A stretch of DNA of 34,414 nt. Origin: an uncultured Bacilli bacterium (GTDB taxonomy: Bacteria; Bacillota_I; Bacilli_A; RF39; UBA660). Below are positions 9,954 to 19,032 of this stretch, one piece after another. The stretch is taken from positions 1-34,414 of the forward strand of contig CANRCV010000010.1 of NCBI GenBank assembly GCA_947629205.1, read 5' to 3'. The translations under genes were made by a program, and so were the position numbers. Position 1 is the first letter of the stretch, and every line of letters starts with the position of its first letter. The notes beneath the pieces are model-generated. The model saw only the letters and a list, made by a program, of their open reading frames with translations, did no database searches and was not told where the DNA came from.

Positions 9954-10214
9954 ATGGAAATATTAAAAGTATCATCAAAATCAAATCCTAGTAAGGTAGC
10001 AGGAGCGATTGCTAATATTTATCGCGAAAGTAAAAGTGTGGAAATTCAAACCATTGGAGCAGGAAGTTTAAATCAAGCTATAAAAGCAATTGCGATTGCT
10101 AGAGGTTTTGTTGCTCCAAGTGGAGAGAATTTAGTTGTCATTCCTGCATTTAGTGATATTGTGATAAATGGAGAACAAAAAACTGCCATTAAATTAATTG
10201 TAGAAGCGAAATAG
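9954..10214 (+). CDS. spoVS: Stage V sporulation protein S
   Basis: MEILKVSSKSNPSKVAGAIANIYRE...IGAGSLNQAIKAIAIARGFVAPSGENLVVIPAFSDI, highly conserved SpoVS family; RBS AAGGAGGA. Confidence 0.96.
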   Translation: MEILKVSSKSNPSKVAGAIANIYRESKSVEIQTIGAGSLNQAIKAIAIARGFVAPSGENLVVIPAFSDIVINGEQKTAIKLIVEAK

Positions 10215-10225
10215 CTTCTTTTTAT
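10203..10225 (+). terminator. Intrinsic terminator after spoVS
   Basis: GAAGC gaaata GCTTC TTTTTA. Confidence 0.75.
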
Positions 10226-10281
10226 TTGACATTTATTTTTATGAGTATTAAAATAAAATAAAAATGAATGGAGAAAAGAAA

Positions 10282-10938
10282 ATGAAAAATTATACATTAA
10301 ACTATAAAGATAGCAAAAAATTTATTTTAAACTATACGATTCAAAAGGATAAAATCATTATTCATTATGCATCAGGAGGTAAACAAACTATTCCTTATAC
10401 AAAAGAAAATGAACAAAAAGTGCTTGAAATAATGGAAAATCAAGCACGTGGTGCATGGGTAGGAAATACTTTTGGAATACTAAAAGAACGTGGAATAAAA
10501 TTTAAAAAAGGAATTATTGCTGATGTTAGTTTTCTTTTAACATTGCTATTTTTAGGTAATATCTTTACATTTTCTATTTTAATAAATGTTTGCCTTGCTT
10601 TTGGGATTTTTGGATTTTCTATTCACTTATATAATTTAGTTAACACTAAAAGAATACAAAAGGATATTGAAAAAAATAAACTTTATTTAACTAGCAAAGA
10701 ACAAATAGAAGAAAGTGATTTTACTAAGAATGAAAATCTTTTATTAGGTGTAAAAGAGAAAACGAAAAAAATAATTCAAGAACAACCAAAAGATATCAAT
10801 ATCAATACAATGGATAAAGTAAAATACAAAGAATTAAAACAAATTTTAGAAAATATCAAAAGAGAAAGAGAATTTGATTTTGATTATACTCCATTAAAAG
10901 ATGTAAAAGATGTAACACGTGAAAAAAGTTTAAAATAA
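10282..10938 (+). CDS. Hypothetical membrane protein
   Basis: ORF with RBS GGAGA before ATG 10282; hydrophobic segment ADVSFLLTLLFLGNIFTFSILINVCLAFGIFGFSIHLYNL. Confidence 0.6.
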   Translation: MKNYTLNYKDSKKFILNYTIQKDKIIIHYASGGKQTIPYTKENEQKVLEIMENQARGAWVGNTFGILKERGIKFKKGIIADVSFLLTLLFLGNIFTFSILINVCLAFGIFGFSIHLYNLVNTKRIQKDIEKNKLYLTSKEQIEESDFTKNENLLLGVKEKTKKIIQEQPKDININTMDKVKYKELKQILENIKREREFDFDYTPLKDVKDVTREKSLK

Positions 10939-10939
10939 A

Positions 10940-10966
10940 AAAACACTCTTAAAAAGAATGTTTAAC
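10940..10966. terminator. Terminator between convergent genes
   Basis: aaacactctt-aaaa-agaatgttt imperfect stem-loop. Confidence 0.5.
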
Positions 10967-11357
10967 TACGACCAAGTATAGCCATTGCGATAATAAAACC
11001 AATATTAAGAAGCATTACAAAAATGATAATAGCATTAATTGTACCAGCTTGATTTAAAGTAAGTTTTCGTTTTTGTCCTGTTTCTTTTTTAATTTTTAAT
11101 TTTTCTTCATAATTTTGTAAAGCTTTTTCTTCAAAAGCAGAAAGATTTTCTTTTCCATACAATTTCGTTATTCCTTTTAAATATGTGGCATAAACTCCTT
11201 CTGTAGCAGGAGAAATTAAAGAAGAAAGTTCTTCACAACGACGAACAAACATTTCAAAAGAATTTTTTTGAATGGTTTCTTTTGGTGTTAATTGATCTTT
11301 ACTTAATAATTCAAAATATTGTTCTGGTGTAATTAATTCACTTGGTATATAATCCAT
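10962..11357 (-). CDS. Hypothetical protein with C-terminal TM helix
   Basis: ORF 131 aa; C-terminal AIIIFVMLLNIGFIIAMAI; overlaps upstream ORF by 20 nt (coupled). Confidence 0.6.
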   Translation of the reverse strand: MDYIPSELITPEQYFELLSKDQLTPKETIQKNSFEMFVRRCEELSSLISPATEGVYATYLKGITKLYGKENLSAFEEKALQNYEEKLKIKKETGQKRKLTLNQAGTINAIIIFVMLLNIGFIIAMAILGRS

Positions 11358-11646
11358 ATGCTTGCAGCCTCCTTGTTTTTTCTTCCAATTCCATTTCTTT
11401 TATCTTAATAGCTTCTGTATGTAATTTAATAACATCAAATAATTCTTTACCTTCTATAAACGGAATACTATTTAGTAAATTTGAATTAAATAGTAAATCT
11501 TGGATATAAATAGTAGAAATATCTATAGTTTGATTTTGGTAAGTCAAATACTTTCCATCTGTTTTTAATTCAAAAAGTAAAGGATTTTTTTCTTTCCAAG
11601 AGGCTACATAAGCAGCATTGACAGAAATATTGTTATTGCCACTCAT
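11338..11646 (-). CDS. Hypothetical protein
   Basis: ORF 102 aa with AGGAGGAGT-type RBS upstream of 11646. Confidence 0.55.
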   Translation of the reverse strand: MSGNNNISVNAAYVASWKEKNPLLFELKTDGKYLTYQNQTIDISTIYIQDLLFNSNLLNSIPFIEGKELFDVIKLHTEAIKIKEMELEEKTRRLQAYGLYTK

Positions 11647-11702
11647 TGTACTCCTCCTTATTATTACATTTTTATTTTAACAAATTTAAAATAAGAATGC
11701 AA

Positions 11703-11731
11703 TTGTTTAAACAAATGTTTTGTTGTATAAT
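11703..11731 (+). promoter_or_regulatory. sufB promoter with an embedded AAACAAATGTTT dyad
   Basis: TTGTTT-17 nt-TATAAT; the dyad at 11709-11720 lies in the spacer and shares AACAAATGTT with both SOS-like boxes at lexA. Confidence 0.5.
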
Positions 11732-11748
11732 TTTTTTAGTGATGTCTT

Positions 11749-13041
11749 ATGAAAGAAAGGTTATCAAAAGAGTTTATTATTGAACTTTCTAAAAAGAAAA
11801 AGGAACCAGATTGGATGCTTGCTTTTCGTCTTCAATCGTATGAAAAGTTTTTAGAGTTAGAAAATCCAAGTTTTGGACCAACCATTGATTTTTCTTTTGA
11901 TGAAATTTTGTATTATAAAAATGAATATCAAAAAAACCAAGAGGATTGGGAGAAAGTTGATAAAAATGTTAAAAATACATTTTGTAATTTAGGGGTTATA
12001 GATGCTGAAGAAAAATATTTAGATGGTGTATCCAATCAATACGAAAGTGAGGTTATTTACCACAAACAAAAAACGAATAAAGATATTATTTTTTTAAGTA
12101 CCGATGAAGCTTTACAACAATATCCAGAACTTTTTAAAGAATATTTTAATCATTTAGTCAAGTACGATGAAAATAAATATACGGCTTTAAATGGAGCTGT
12201 ATGGAGTGGGGGAACATTTATTTATATTCCTAAAAATACAACCCTTGATCGTCCTTTACAAAGTTATTTTCGTATTGATACAGAAAATTTAGGTCAATTT
12301 GAACGAACGATTATTATTGTGGATGAAGGAGCTAATTTAGAATATATTGAAGGTTGTACTGCTAGGAGTTATTCGAAAAACTCTTTACATGCTGGAGTAG
12401 TTGAGATCTATGTCAAAAAGAATGCTACCATGCGTTATTCTACCATTCAAAATTGGAGTACCGATGTATATAATTTAGTTACCAAAAGAGCAATAGTTGA
12501 TGATTATGGCAAAATGGAATGGATTGATGGTAATATTGGAAGTAAAGTCACGATGAAATATCCTTGTTGTATTTTAAAAGGAGACTATGCAACGGGTAAT
12601 TCGATAAGTGTTGCCTATGCCAAAAAAGGACAATCTTTAGATGCTGGAGCAAAAATGATTCATCTTGGTAAATACACCAAAAGTAATATTTTAAGTAAAT
12701 CGATTGCTTGTGATACAGGTATTTGTAACTACCGAGGATTAGTAAAAATTACCAAAGATGCCATACATAGTATTGCTCAAGTAAAATGTGATACAATATT
12801 ACTGGATGAAAAGTCAAAGAGTGATACTTATCCTAAAAATCAAGTTTTAAATAATACCTCTTTACTTTCACATGAAGCAACTGTATCAAAATTAGATGAA
12901 GAAAAACTCTTTTATTTAATGAGTCAAGGACTGACTGAAGAAAGAGCTAAAGAATTAATGATTACTGGTTTTATAGCAGATTTTAAAAAAGAATTACCCA
13001 TGGAATATGCGGTCGAATTAAATCGCTTGTTAAAAGAATAG
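11749..13041 (+). CDS. sufB: Fe-S cluster assembly scaffold protein SufB
   Basis: PDWMLAFRLQSYEKF, AVWSGGTFIYIPKNTTLDRPLQSYFRI, EYIEGCTARSYSKNSLHAGVVEI, LYLMSQGLTEERAKELMITGFI. Confidence 0.93.
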   Translation: MKERLSKEFIIELSKKKKEPDWMLAFRLQSYEKFLELENPSFGPTIDFSFDEILYYKNEYQKNQEDWEKVDKNVKNTFCNLGVIDAEEKYLDGVSNQYESEVIYHKQKTNKDIIFLSTDEALQQYPELFKEYFNHLVKYDENKYTALNGAVWSGGTFIYIPKNTTLDRPLQSYFRIDTENLGQFERTIIIVDEGANLEYIEGCTARSYSKNSLHAGVVEIYVKKNATMRYSTIQNWSTDVYNLVTKRAIVDDYGKMEWIDGNIGSKVTMKYPCCILKGDYATGNSISVAYAKKGQSLDAGAKMIHLGKYTKSNILSKSIACDTGICNYRGLVKITKDAIHSIAQVKCDTILLDEKSKSDTYPKNQVLNNTSLLSHEATVSKLDEEKLFYLMSQGLTEERAKELMITGFIADFKKELPMEYAVELNRLLKE

Positions 13042-13056
13042 GATAGTGATACAAAA

Positions 13057-13503
13057 ATGAAAAAAGTAGAAAAACAAGAAAGAAAAACAACTTTAAAAGA
13101 ATTAATAGAAGAAAATCTACGTTCTTTTAAGGAATATGATTTTATTCGCTTATTTTTAGCAACCCTTCGCTTAAATGATACAATTAGTTTTCGTTTGGAA
13201 GAGTTAAAATATGATTTATATCCTTTTAGAGAAAATCCCAAATTTTGGATTCTTTTTCAAGATGTTGCTGTAAAAGAAACGATAGAAGGAAATTATGTTG
13301 ATATTGAACAAGTCATAAAAGAAGCTGGTTTTTATGGTTTAGTATTTCCTAATCTTTCTAAAGTAGAAACGATTATTTCGATGGATTTAGAATATGCTCA
13401 TCATGTTATAAAAAGTTATCCATCTATTTATATTGAAAAAATGGAAGAACTCGTCCATTTGTATTTAGAAAAAGATGTACAAAGAAAAAAACAACGTATT
13501 TGA
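13057..13503 (+). CDS. Hypothetical protein
   Basis: 148-aa ORF just downstream of sufB, same strand. Confidence 0.55.
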   Translation: MKKVEKQERKTTLKELIEENLRSFKEYDFIRLFLATLRLNDTISFRLEELKYDLYPFRENPKFWILFQDVAVKETIEGNYVDIEQVIKEAGFYGLVFPNLSKVETIISMDLEYAHHVIKSYPSIYIEKMEELVHLYLEKDVQRKKQRI

Positions 13504-13528
13504 CAAAAAAAGTATTCTTTAGTACAAT
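13500..13528 (+). promoter_or_regulatory. Sigma-A type promoter for 13555 gene
   Basis: TTGACA-17 nt-TACAAT. Confidence 0.65.
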
Positions 13529-13554
13529 AACTCCCAACCAAAGGGGGTTTTTAA

Positions 13555-14460
13555 ATGCGAGAATTAAATTGGCAGAAGGATGTTTCAGCATCTTTAGAAA
13601 TACTTAAAAATTCTTCTTTTATAAATCCAAGCCTTTATCAAACTTATTCTAAAATTTATGATATAGCGGATTTAAATCATAAAGATTTATTTTTAAAATT
13701 AAAAACAAAACAAAAGCGTTATTTGGGGGTATGTGGATCTACCTCTCCTATGTTGAATGCTATTTGTATTGGTTTTAAAAATGTAACGGTTTTTGATATC
13801 AATGTTTTAAATATTCATTATATGTTTTTACATATTGCATCCCTTCTTTCTTTATCACAAAAGGAATATATCGATTATTTTTATTCTCGTGATCCAGAAA
13901 AAAGAATGGCCAAATATTACTTTGAAAAAGTAAAAACAGAGTTACCGCATGAATCTTTCCTTTATTGGAAAACGTTATATGAACAATGTAAGGATTCTCT
14001 TACAAATTTATTTTATTATGGTACTTTACAAGAAGAAGATTATCAAATTATAGAAAAAGTAAATCTGCCTGCTAATCTATTTTTACAAAACAATCAATAT
14101 TCTAAATTACAAGAACAATTAAGAAAAATACATCTTAACTATTTGATTACGGATTTTTCTTCTTTACCTATTTATTTAAAAAATCAACAATATGATTTTA
14201 TGTATTTTTGTAATATGCATAATTATCTAACGGATTCTTATTGGGATATTTTAAAAGAAATGGAATCTTTTTTAGCTTTTCATGGTGTTTTACAAGGTGG
14301 TTTTATATACTGGTATGAATATGAACAAAGATATGAGGATAAATGGTATCTTTATTTGTTACAACAATTGATAGAGAATGGATATAAAAAAGTATTTTTA
14401 CAACATGTTCCTGGAAAAGAAGAATTACAAGATATGGCTCTTGTGAAAGTTAAAGAATAA
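13555..14460 (+). CDS. Possible DUF3419/BtaA-like SAM-dependent transferase (Rossmann fold)
   Basis: RYLGVCGSTSPMLNAICIGFKNVTVFDINVLNIHYMFLHIASLLSLSQKEYIDYF resembles the SAM-binding region of DUF3419 proteins; RBS GGGGG. Confidence 0.45.
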   Translation: MRELNWQKDVSASLEILKNSSFINPSLYQTYSKIYDIADLNHKDLFLKLKTKQKRYLGVCGSTSPMLNAICIGFKNVTVFDINVLNIHYMFLHIASLLSLSQKEYIDYFYSRDPEKRMAKYYFEKVKTELPHESFLYWKTLYEQCKDSLTNLFYYGTLQEEDYQIIEKVNLPANLFLQNNQYSKLQEQLRKIHLNYLITDFSSLPIYLKNQQYDFMYFCNMHNYLTDSYWDILKEMESFLAFHGVLQGGFIYWYEYEQRYEDKWYLYLLQQLIENGYKKVFLQHVPGKEELQDMALVKVKE

Positions 14461-14551
14461 AAGACATTCTTTTGCTACTTGCAAATTATTCTAAAAAATA
14501 AAAGGTTTCGTGGTATAATAAATTCATATAGTCATATATGGAGGAAATTTT

Positions 14552-17131
14552 ATGAAGAAGTTAATTTTAGTTGATGGAAATAATTTATTATTTCGTAGTT
14601 ATTATGCTACAGCGTATTCAGGAACCATCATGCGTAATAGTAAAGGTTTTCCTACCAATGCTTTGTATGGATTTGTTTCTATGATGCAAAAAATTATTCA
14701 AGAAGAAAATCCAGAATATATTGCCGTAGCTTTTGATATTGGTAAAAATTTTCGTGCAGAAAAATATGCATTTTATAAAGATGGAAGAAAACAAACACCA
14801 GAAGATTTAGAACGCCAATTTCCTTATGCTCGTAAAATCTTAGAAGCCATGCATATTCCTTATTTTGAACTAGCTCCCTTTGAAGCAGATGATATTATTG
14901 GAACGATTGCTAAAAAAGTAGAAGAAGATAGTGAATTTATTGCAACGATTGTATCAAGTGATAAAGACCTATTACAACTGGTAAGTGAACAAATTGATAT
15001 GAAACTTTTAAAACAAAAAGGTTTTATTCGTTATAATCCAACCTCATTTTATGAAGATTATCAAATTGAACCGATCCATATTATTGATTTGAAAGCTCTA
15101 GCAGGAGATGCATCGGATAATATTCCGGGAGTAAAAGGAATTGGAGAAAAAACAGCCTTAAGTTTACTTGCGCAATATAAAACGATTGAAAATTTATATG
15201 ATCATATTGATGAAATAAAAGGAAAAACGCAAGAAAAATTAATATTGGATAAGGAAATGGCTTTTATAAGTAAAGAAATTGCTACTATTTATAAAGAGGT
15301 TCCTTTAAATATTACTCTTAATGATTTAAAATACCAAGAAGAATTAAATAATCCTTCTTTATATGCCTTATTTGAAGAATTAGAATTTTATTCTTTTCTA
15401 AAAAAAATGAATAAACAAAATCCTTCTATTGCTATTGAAAATGAAATTGAAATCAATACAAAAGAAGAGTTAGTATTAGATAATGAGGTCGCATTCTATA
15501 TAGAACTTGATCAAGCCAATTATCATTTAGCAACCATTTTAGGAATGTCTATTTGTGATAAAACCCATGCTTATTTTGTTTCCAAAGAAAAAATACCAGA
15601 GGTCATACCAGTACTCGAACAAAAAATATTGTATACCTTTGATCAAAAGAAAAACATTGTAGCTTTACAAAAACTAGGTTTAACATGTCCAAAAGTAAAA
15701 TATGATTTAATGCTTTGTTCTTATCTTTTAAATTATACCATTAAAGATGATATTGCTTATTTAATGAAACCAGAAGGGTATGATGTGGATTTATATGAAG
15801 AAACAATTGCTAAGAAAAATTATACTTGGGAAAAAGTAAAACAAGATTTATCTTTAAAAAGTAAATTTATATATGAAACGAAAGAAGAATTTCTATCTAA
15901 ATTAAAAAGAGAAGATATGGAAGACTTATTTTATAATATTGAAATGCCTTTAATTCCTGTTTTAGCAGATATGGAACTTACTGGAGTAAAAGTAGATCGA
16001 AAAATATTAGATGAAATGGCCAGTGAACTTAGAGTGAAAATTGATATGGTTTCCAATGAAATATATAATTTAGTTGGAGAAAAATTTAATATTGCTAGTA
16101 CCAAGCAACTGGGAGAAATTCTATTTCTTAAACTCGGTTTACCAGGTGGTGTGAAAACCCAAAAAGGGTATAAAACGGATGTTAAAGTTATGCATAAATT
16201 ACTAGGAAGCCATCCAGTAATTGAAAAAGTACTAGAATATAGAAATATAACTAAGATTTATTCAACGTATGTAGAAGGATTAGAAAACTATATTCATGAA
16301 GATGGTAAAGTCCATACTATTTTTAAACAAACACTAACACGTACAGGAAGACTTTCTTCCGTGGAACCAAATATTCAAAATATTCCTATTAAAGATGAGG
16401 GAGGAAGAAAGATAAGAAAAGCTTTTTTACCAACGAATGATTGCTTTTTAAGTGCCGATTATTCCCAAATTGAACTCCGTATTCTTGCTCATATTTCAAA
16501 CTGTAAAGAACTAATTGATGCGTTTAACCAAGATGCTGATATTCATACGAAAGTTGCAGCGGATATTTATGGCGTTCCTGAAATAGCAGTCACGAAAAAA
16601 ATGCGTTCTACTGCCAAAGCTGTTATTTTTGGGATTGTCTATGGTATAAGTGGTTTTGGTTTAGGAGAAAACTTAGAAATTAGTCAAAAAGAAGCCAAAC
16701 AATTTATTGAAAAATATTATGAACTCTATCCAGGGGTTAAAGAATATATGGATAACATTATTAAAGAAGCTTATCAAACGGGTAGTGTAAGAACGATGTT
16801 TAAAAGAAAACGTGTCATTGATGAATTAAATTCTGGACAATTTATGGTACGTCAAGCAGGAGAGAGAATTGCTCTTAATACACCAATTCAAGGAACAAGT
16901 GCAGATATTATTAAAAAAGCAATGATTGAAATCTATGAAGAATTTAAACGTCAAAATATAAAAAGTAAGTTAGTAATTCAAGTACACGATGAATTAATTA
17001 TTGATTTACTAGATAGTGAAAAAGAACTAGTAACTAAAATTGTTACCGAGAAAATGACGAATGCTATTTCTTTATCGGTACCACTAAAAGTAAGTAGTGA
17101 TTATGGTAAAGATTGGTATGAAACGAAATAA
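14552..17131 (+). CDS. polA: DNA polymerase I
   Basis: 5' nuclease domain (LVDGNNLLFRSYYA...ADDIIGT...SSDKDLLQLV...GDASDNIPGVKGIGEKTA) and pol A motifs (DYSQIELRILAH, KAVIFGIVYGISGFGL, QVHDELI). Confidence 0.97.
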   Translation: MKKLILVDGNNLLFRSYYATAYSGTIMRNSKGFPTNALYGFVSMMQKIIQEENPEYIAVAFDIGKNFRAEKYAFYKDGRKQTPEDLERQFPYARKILEAMHIPYFELAPFEADDIIGTIAKKVEEDSEFIATIVSSDKDLLQLVSEQIDMKLLKQKGFIRYNPTSFYEDYQIEPIHIIDLKALAGDASDNIPGVKGIGEKTALSLLAQYKTIENLYDHIDEIKGKTQEKLILDKEMAFISKEIATIYKEVPLNITLNDLKYQEELNNPSLYALFEELEFYSFLKKMNKQNPSIAIENEIEINTKEELVLDNEVAFYIELDQANYHLATILGMSICDKTHAYFVSKEKIPEVIPVLEQKILYTFDQKKNIVALQKLGLTCPKVKYDLMLCSYLLNYTIKDDIAYLMKPEGYDVDLYEETIAKKNYTWEKVKQDLSLKSKFIYETKEEFLSKLKREDMEDLFYNIEMPLIPVLADMELTGVKVDRKILDEMASELRVKIDMVSNEIYNLVGEKFNIASTKQLGEILFLKLGLPGGVKTQKGYKTDVKVMHKLLGSHPVIEKVLEYRNITKIYSTYVEGLENYIHEDGKVHTIFKQTLTRTGRLSSVEPNIQNIPIKDEGGRKIRKAFLPTNDCFLSADYSQIELRILAHISNCKELIDAFNQDADIHTKVAADIYGVPEIAVTKKMRSTAKAVIFGIVYGISGFGLGENLEISQKEAKQFIEKYYELYPGVKEYMDNIIKEAYQTGSVRTMFKRKRVIDELNSGQFMVRQAGERIALNTPIQGTSADIIKKAMIEIYEEFKRQNIKSKLVIQVHDELIIDLLDSEKELVTKIVTEKMTNAISLSVPLKVSSDYGKDWYETK

Positions 17132-17149
17132 AAGAAAGGAAAAAGTCTC

Positions 17150-17248
17150 ATGAAAACAAAACCTATAATTGGAATTATTCCAACCCTTCATTTTACAAGT
17201 GAAGAGGAAAATAACTTAACTCTAGAAGAATACTTAGAAGGAAACTAA
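17150..17248 (+). pseudogene. Short ORF (32 aa) resembling the N-terminus of a peptidase C26/glutamine amidotransferase-like protein; remnant or small protein
   Basis: MKTKPIIGIIPTLHFTSEEENNLTLEEYLEGN* with AAGAAAGG upstream, between polA and mutM; 'KPIIGIIPT' is like C26-family N-termini. Confidence 0.35.
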
Positions 17249-17251
17249 TCT

Positions 17252-18076
17252 ATGCCAGAAATTGCAGAAGTAGAAACCGTAAGACGTACTTTAAAAAAAC
17301 AAATTTTAAATAAAGAAATAAAAAAGGTAGATATATTATACCCAAAAATACTTTTAAGTGATGTAGAAGAATTTAAAAGTGTTTTAAAAGGAAATTGTTT
17401 TCTTGATATAGATCGCAGGGGTAAATGGCTTATTTTTGAATTAAAAGAACATTATTTATTAAGTCATTTAAGGATGGAAGGTAAGTTTTTTTTAAAAAGT
17501 AGTAATGACAAAGTAGAAAAACATGAGCATATTATCTTTACTTTTGTAGATGATACGGATTTAAGATATCATGATACCAGAAAGTTTGGTCGTATGGAAC
17601 TCATTAAAAAGGAAGAGTTAAAGACTAATATACGTATTCAAAAACAAGGTTTTGAACCGGGAGAAGAAGGACTTAACTGTACCTATCTACTTGAAAAATT
17701 TAAAAAGAAACAAATACCGATTAAAACCCTTTTACTGGATCAAACCATTATTAGTGGTCTTGGAAATATCTATGCCAATGAGGTGTTATTTGCTTCCCAT
17801 ATCAATCCTTTTAAAAAAGGTTGTGAAATTACCAAAAACGAAGCTGAAAAAATTGTAGTGATGAGTAAAGAAATTATAGAAAAAGCAATTCTTTTAGGTG
17901 GTACAACGATTAAAAGTTATACCTCTAGTTTAGGAGTAACAGGAAGATTTCAACAAGAACTTAAAGTACACAAAAGAGAAAATTTGCCTTGTTTACATTG
18001 TAAAACACCTATTAAAAGGAGTAAAATAAATGGTAGAAGTACATATTATTGTCCTAAATGTCAAAAGGTAGGTTAG
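17252..18076 (+). CDS. mutM: Formamidopyrimidine-DNA glycosylase
   Basis: MPEIAEVETVRRTL N-terminus (catalytic Pro2/Glu3), HDTRKFGRM, GLGNIYANEVLF, zinc finger CLHC...CPKC. Confidence 0.95.
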   Translation: MPEIAEVETVRRTLKKQILNKEIKKVDILYPKILLSDVEEFKSVLKGNCFLDIDRRGKWLIFELKEHYLLSHLRMEGKFFLKSSNDKVEKHEHIIFTFVDDTDLRYHDTRKFGRMELIKKEELKTNIRIQKQGFEPGEEGLNCTYLLEKFKKKQIPIKTLLLDQTIISGLGNIYANEVLFASHINPFKKGCEITKNEAEKIVVMSKEIIEKAILLGGTTIKSYTSSLGVTGRFQQELKVHKRENLPCLHCKTPIKRSKINGRSTYYCPKCQKVG

Positions 18077-18080
18077 GTTT

Positions 18081-18407
18081 ATGAAAGAAGAATTAAATGC
18101 TTTAAAGGTATCTTTAGAAGAAAGTAAACAATATAACATAGAAGAAATCTTTGTTTTGTACGATCATAAAGAGAAGAAAAACAAAATAATTGTGCCCAAA
18201 AAATTACCTAAGATTTATCAAACTTTAACGAATGAACAAGTAAAAATTATAATAAAAAAAGATCGAGTATTTATTAATCCTAATAAATATGTACCTATTT
18301 TAAAAAACTTAAATGCTTTTTTAAATGAACCACAAAAATTTTATACAATCTGTGAATTAAAAGAGATAGAAAAACACTTACAATATGAAAGTTCTTTTAA
18401 AAGATAA
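18081..18407 (+). CDS. Hypothetical protein
   Basis: 108-aa ORF 4 nt after mutM, same strand. Confidence 0.55.
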   Translation: MKEELNALKVSLEESKQYNIEEIFVLYDHKEKKNKIIVPKKLPKIYQTLTNEQVKIIIKKDRVFINPNKYVPILKNLNAFLNEPQKFYTICELKEIEKHLQYESSFKR

Positions 18408-18425
18408 GAAAAGAGGGAATTGGTT

Positions 18426-19016
18426 ATGGAATATCAAGAACAGTTTAATGAATTTTTTGAAAAATTTTTAGAAGAAAATAATAAACTTTCTGTTAAAAAA
18501 ATCAAAAATATTCTTTATAAGAGTTTATTTTATTTACTGAAGATTACTAAACAAGAAAAAGGGAATATGTATTTTAATTTAAAAAAAGTTCAAAACAATG
18601 TTTTTGAAATGAAAGGTAAAGAATATTTAATCACTACAAGAAACATAGCACCTAAAAGATATTCTCGTCTTATTGATTTATATGCGATAGAATACCAAGC
18701 CATGCATTCTTTCTACGCTCTTATCTGTAGTTTAAAAACATTAATTGACTCTTATAAAGAAAATGAAAAAATTCATTTAATGATTTTACACGCTTTACTT
18801 TCTATGTATTCTTACTTTTTTAATGAAGAGGTCGATACTTTTGAAAATTGTGTTGATCGCTGTTTTGATGCCTTCAACCAACAAGAAATTCCATCACTTT
18901 TTTCTCCAAAAATAGCAGAATATATTCAATTTTTTAATCAAATGATTTGTCAATATGAGGCATTTGATTATAAAAGTTATCAAAAAGAATTATTAAAAAA
19001 GAACACGAATGAGTAA
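18426..19016 (+). CDS. Hypothetical protein
   Basis: ORF of ~196 aa (ATG 18426 or upstream 18420), RBS AAGAGGG. Confidence 0.6.
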   Translation: MEYQEQFNEFFEKFLEENNKLSVKKIKNILYKSLFYLLKITKQEKGNMYFNLKKVQNNVFEMKGKEYLITTRNIAPKRYSRLIDLYAIEYQAMHSFYALICSLKTLIDSYKENEKIHLMILHALLSMYSYFFNEEVDTFENCVDRCFDAFNQQEIPSLFSPKIAEYIQFFNQMICQYEAFDYKSYQKELLKKNTNE

Positions 19017-19032
19017 AAAGTGTTCTTTTTTA
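18995..19032. terminator. Bidirectional terminator between convergent genes
   Basis: aaaaaagaacac gaatgagtaaaaa gtgttctttttt. Confidence 0.8.

Noticed and set aside
12924-13241. 105-aa minus-strand ORF overlapping the sufB end and the next gene
   Set aside because: Antisense of two forward ORFs; Ser/Lys/Phe-rich shadow translation.
13529-13554. AACTCCC-AACCAAA-GGGGGTT hairpin that could hide the RBS of the 13555 gene
   Set aside because: The -10 box ends at 13528, so the transcript probably starts inside the left arm and the hairpin would not form fully.
15480-15780. Degenerate 3'-5' exonuclease region of PolA (acidic catalytic residues apparently missing)
   Set aside because: Common in Bacillus-type DNA polymerase I; not unusual.
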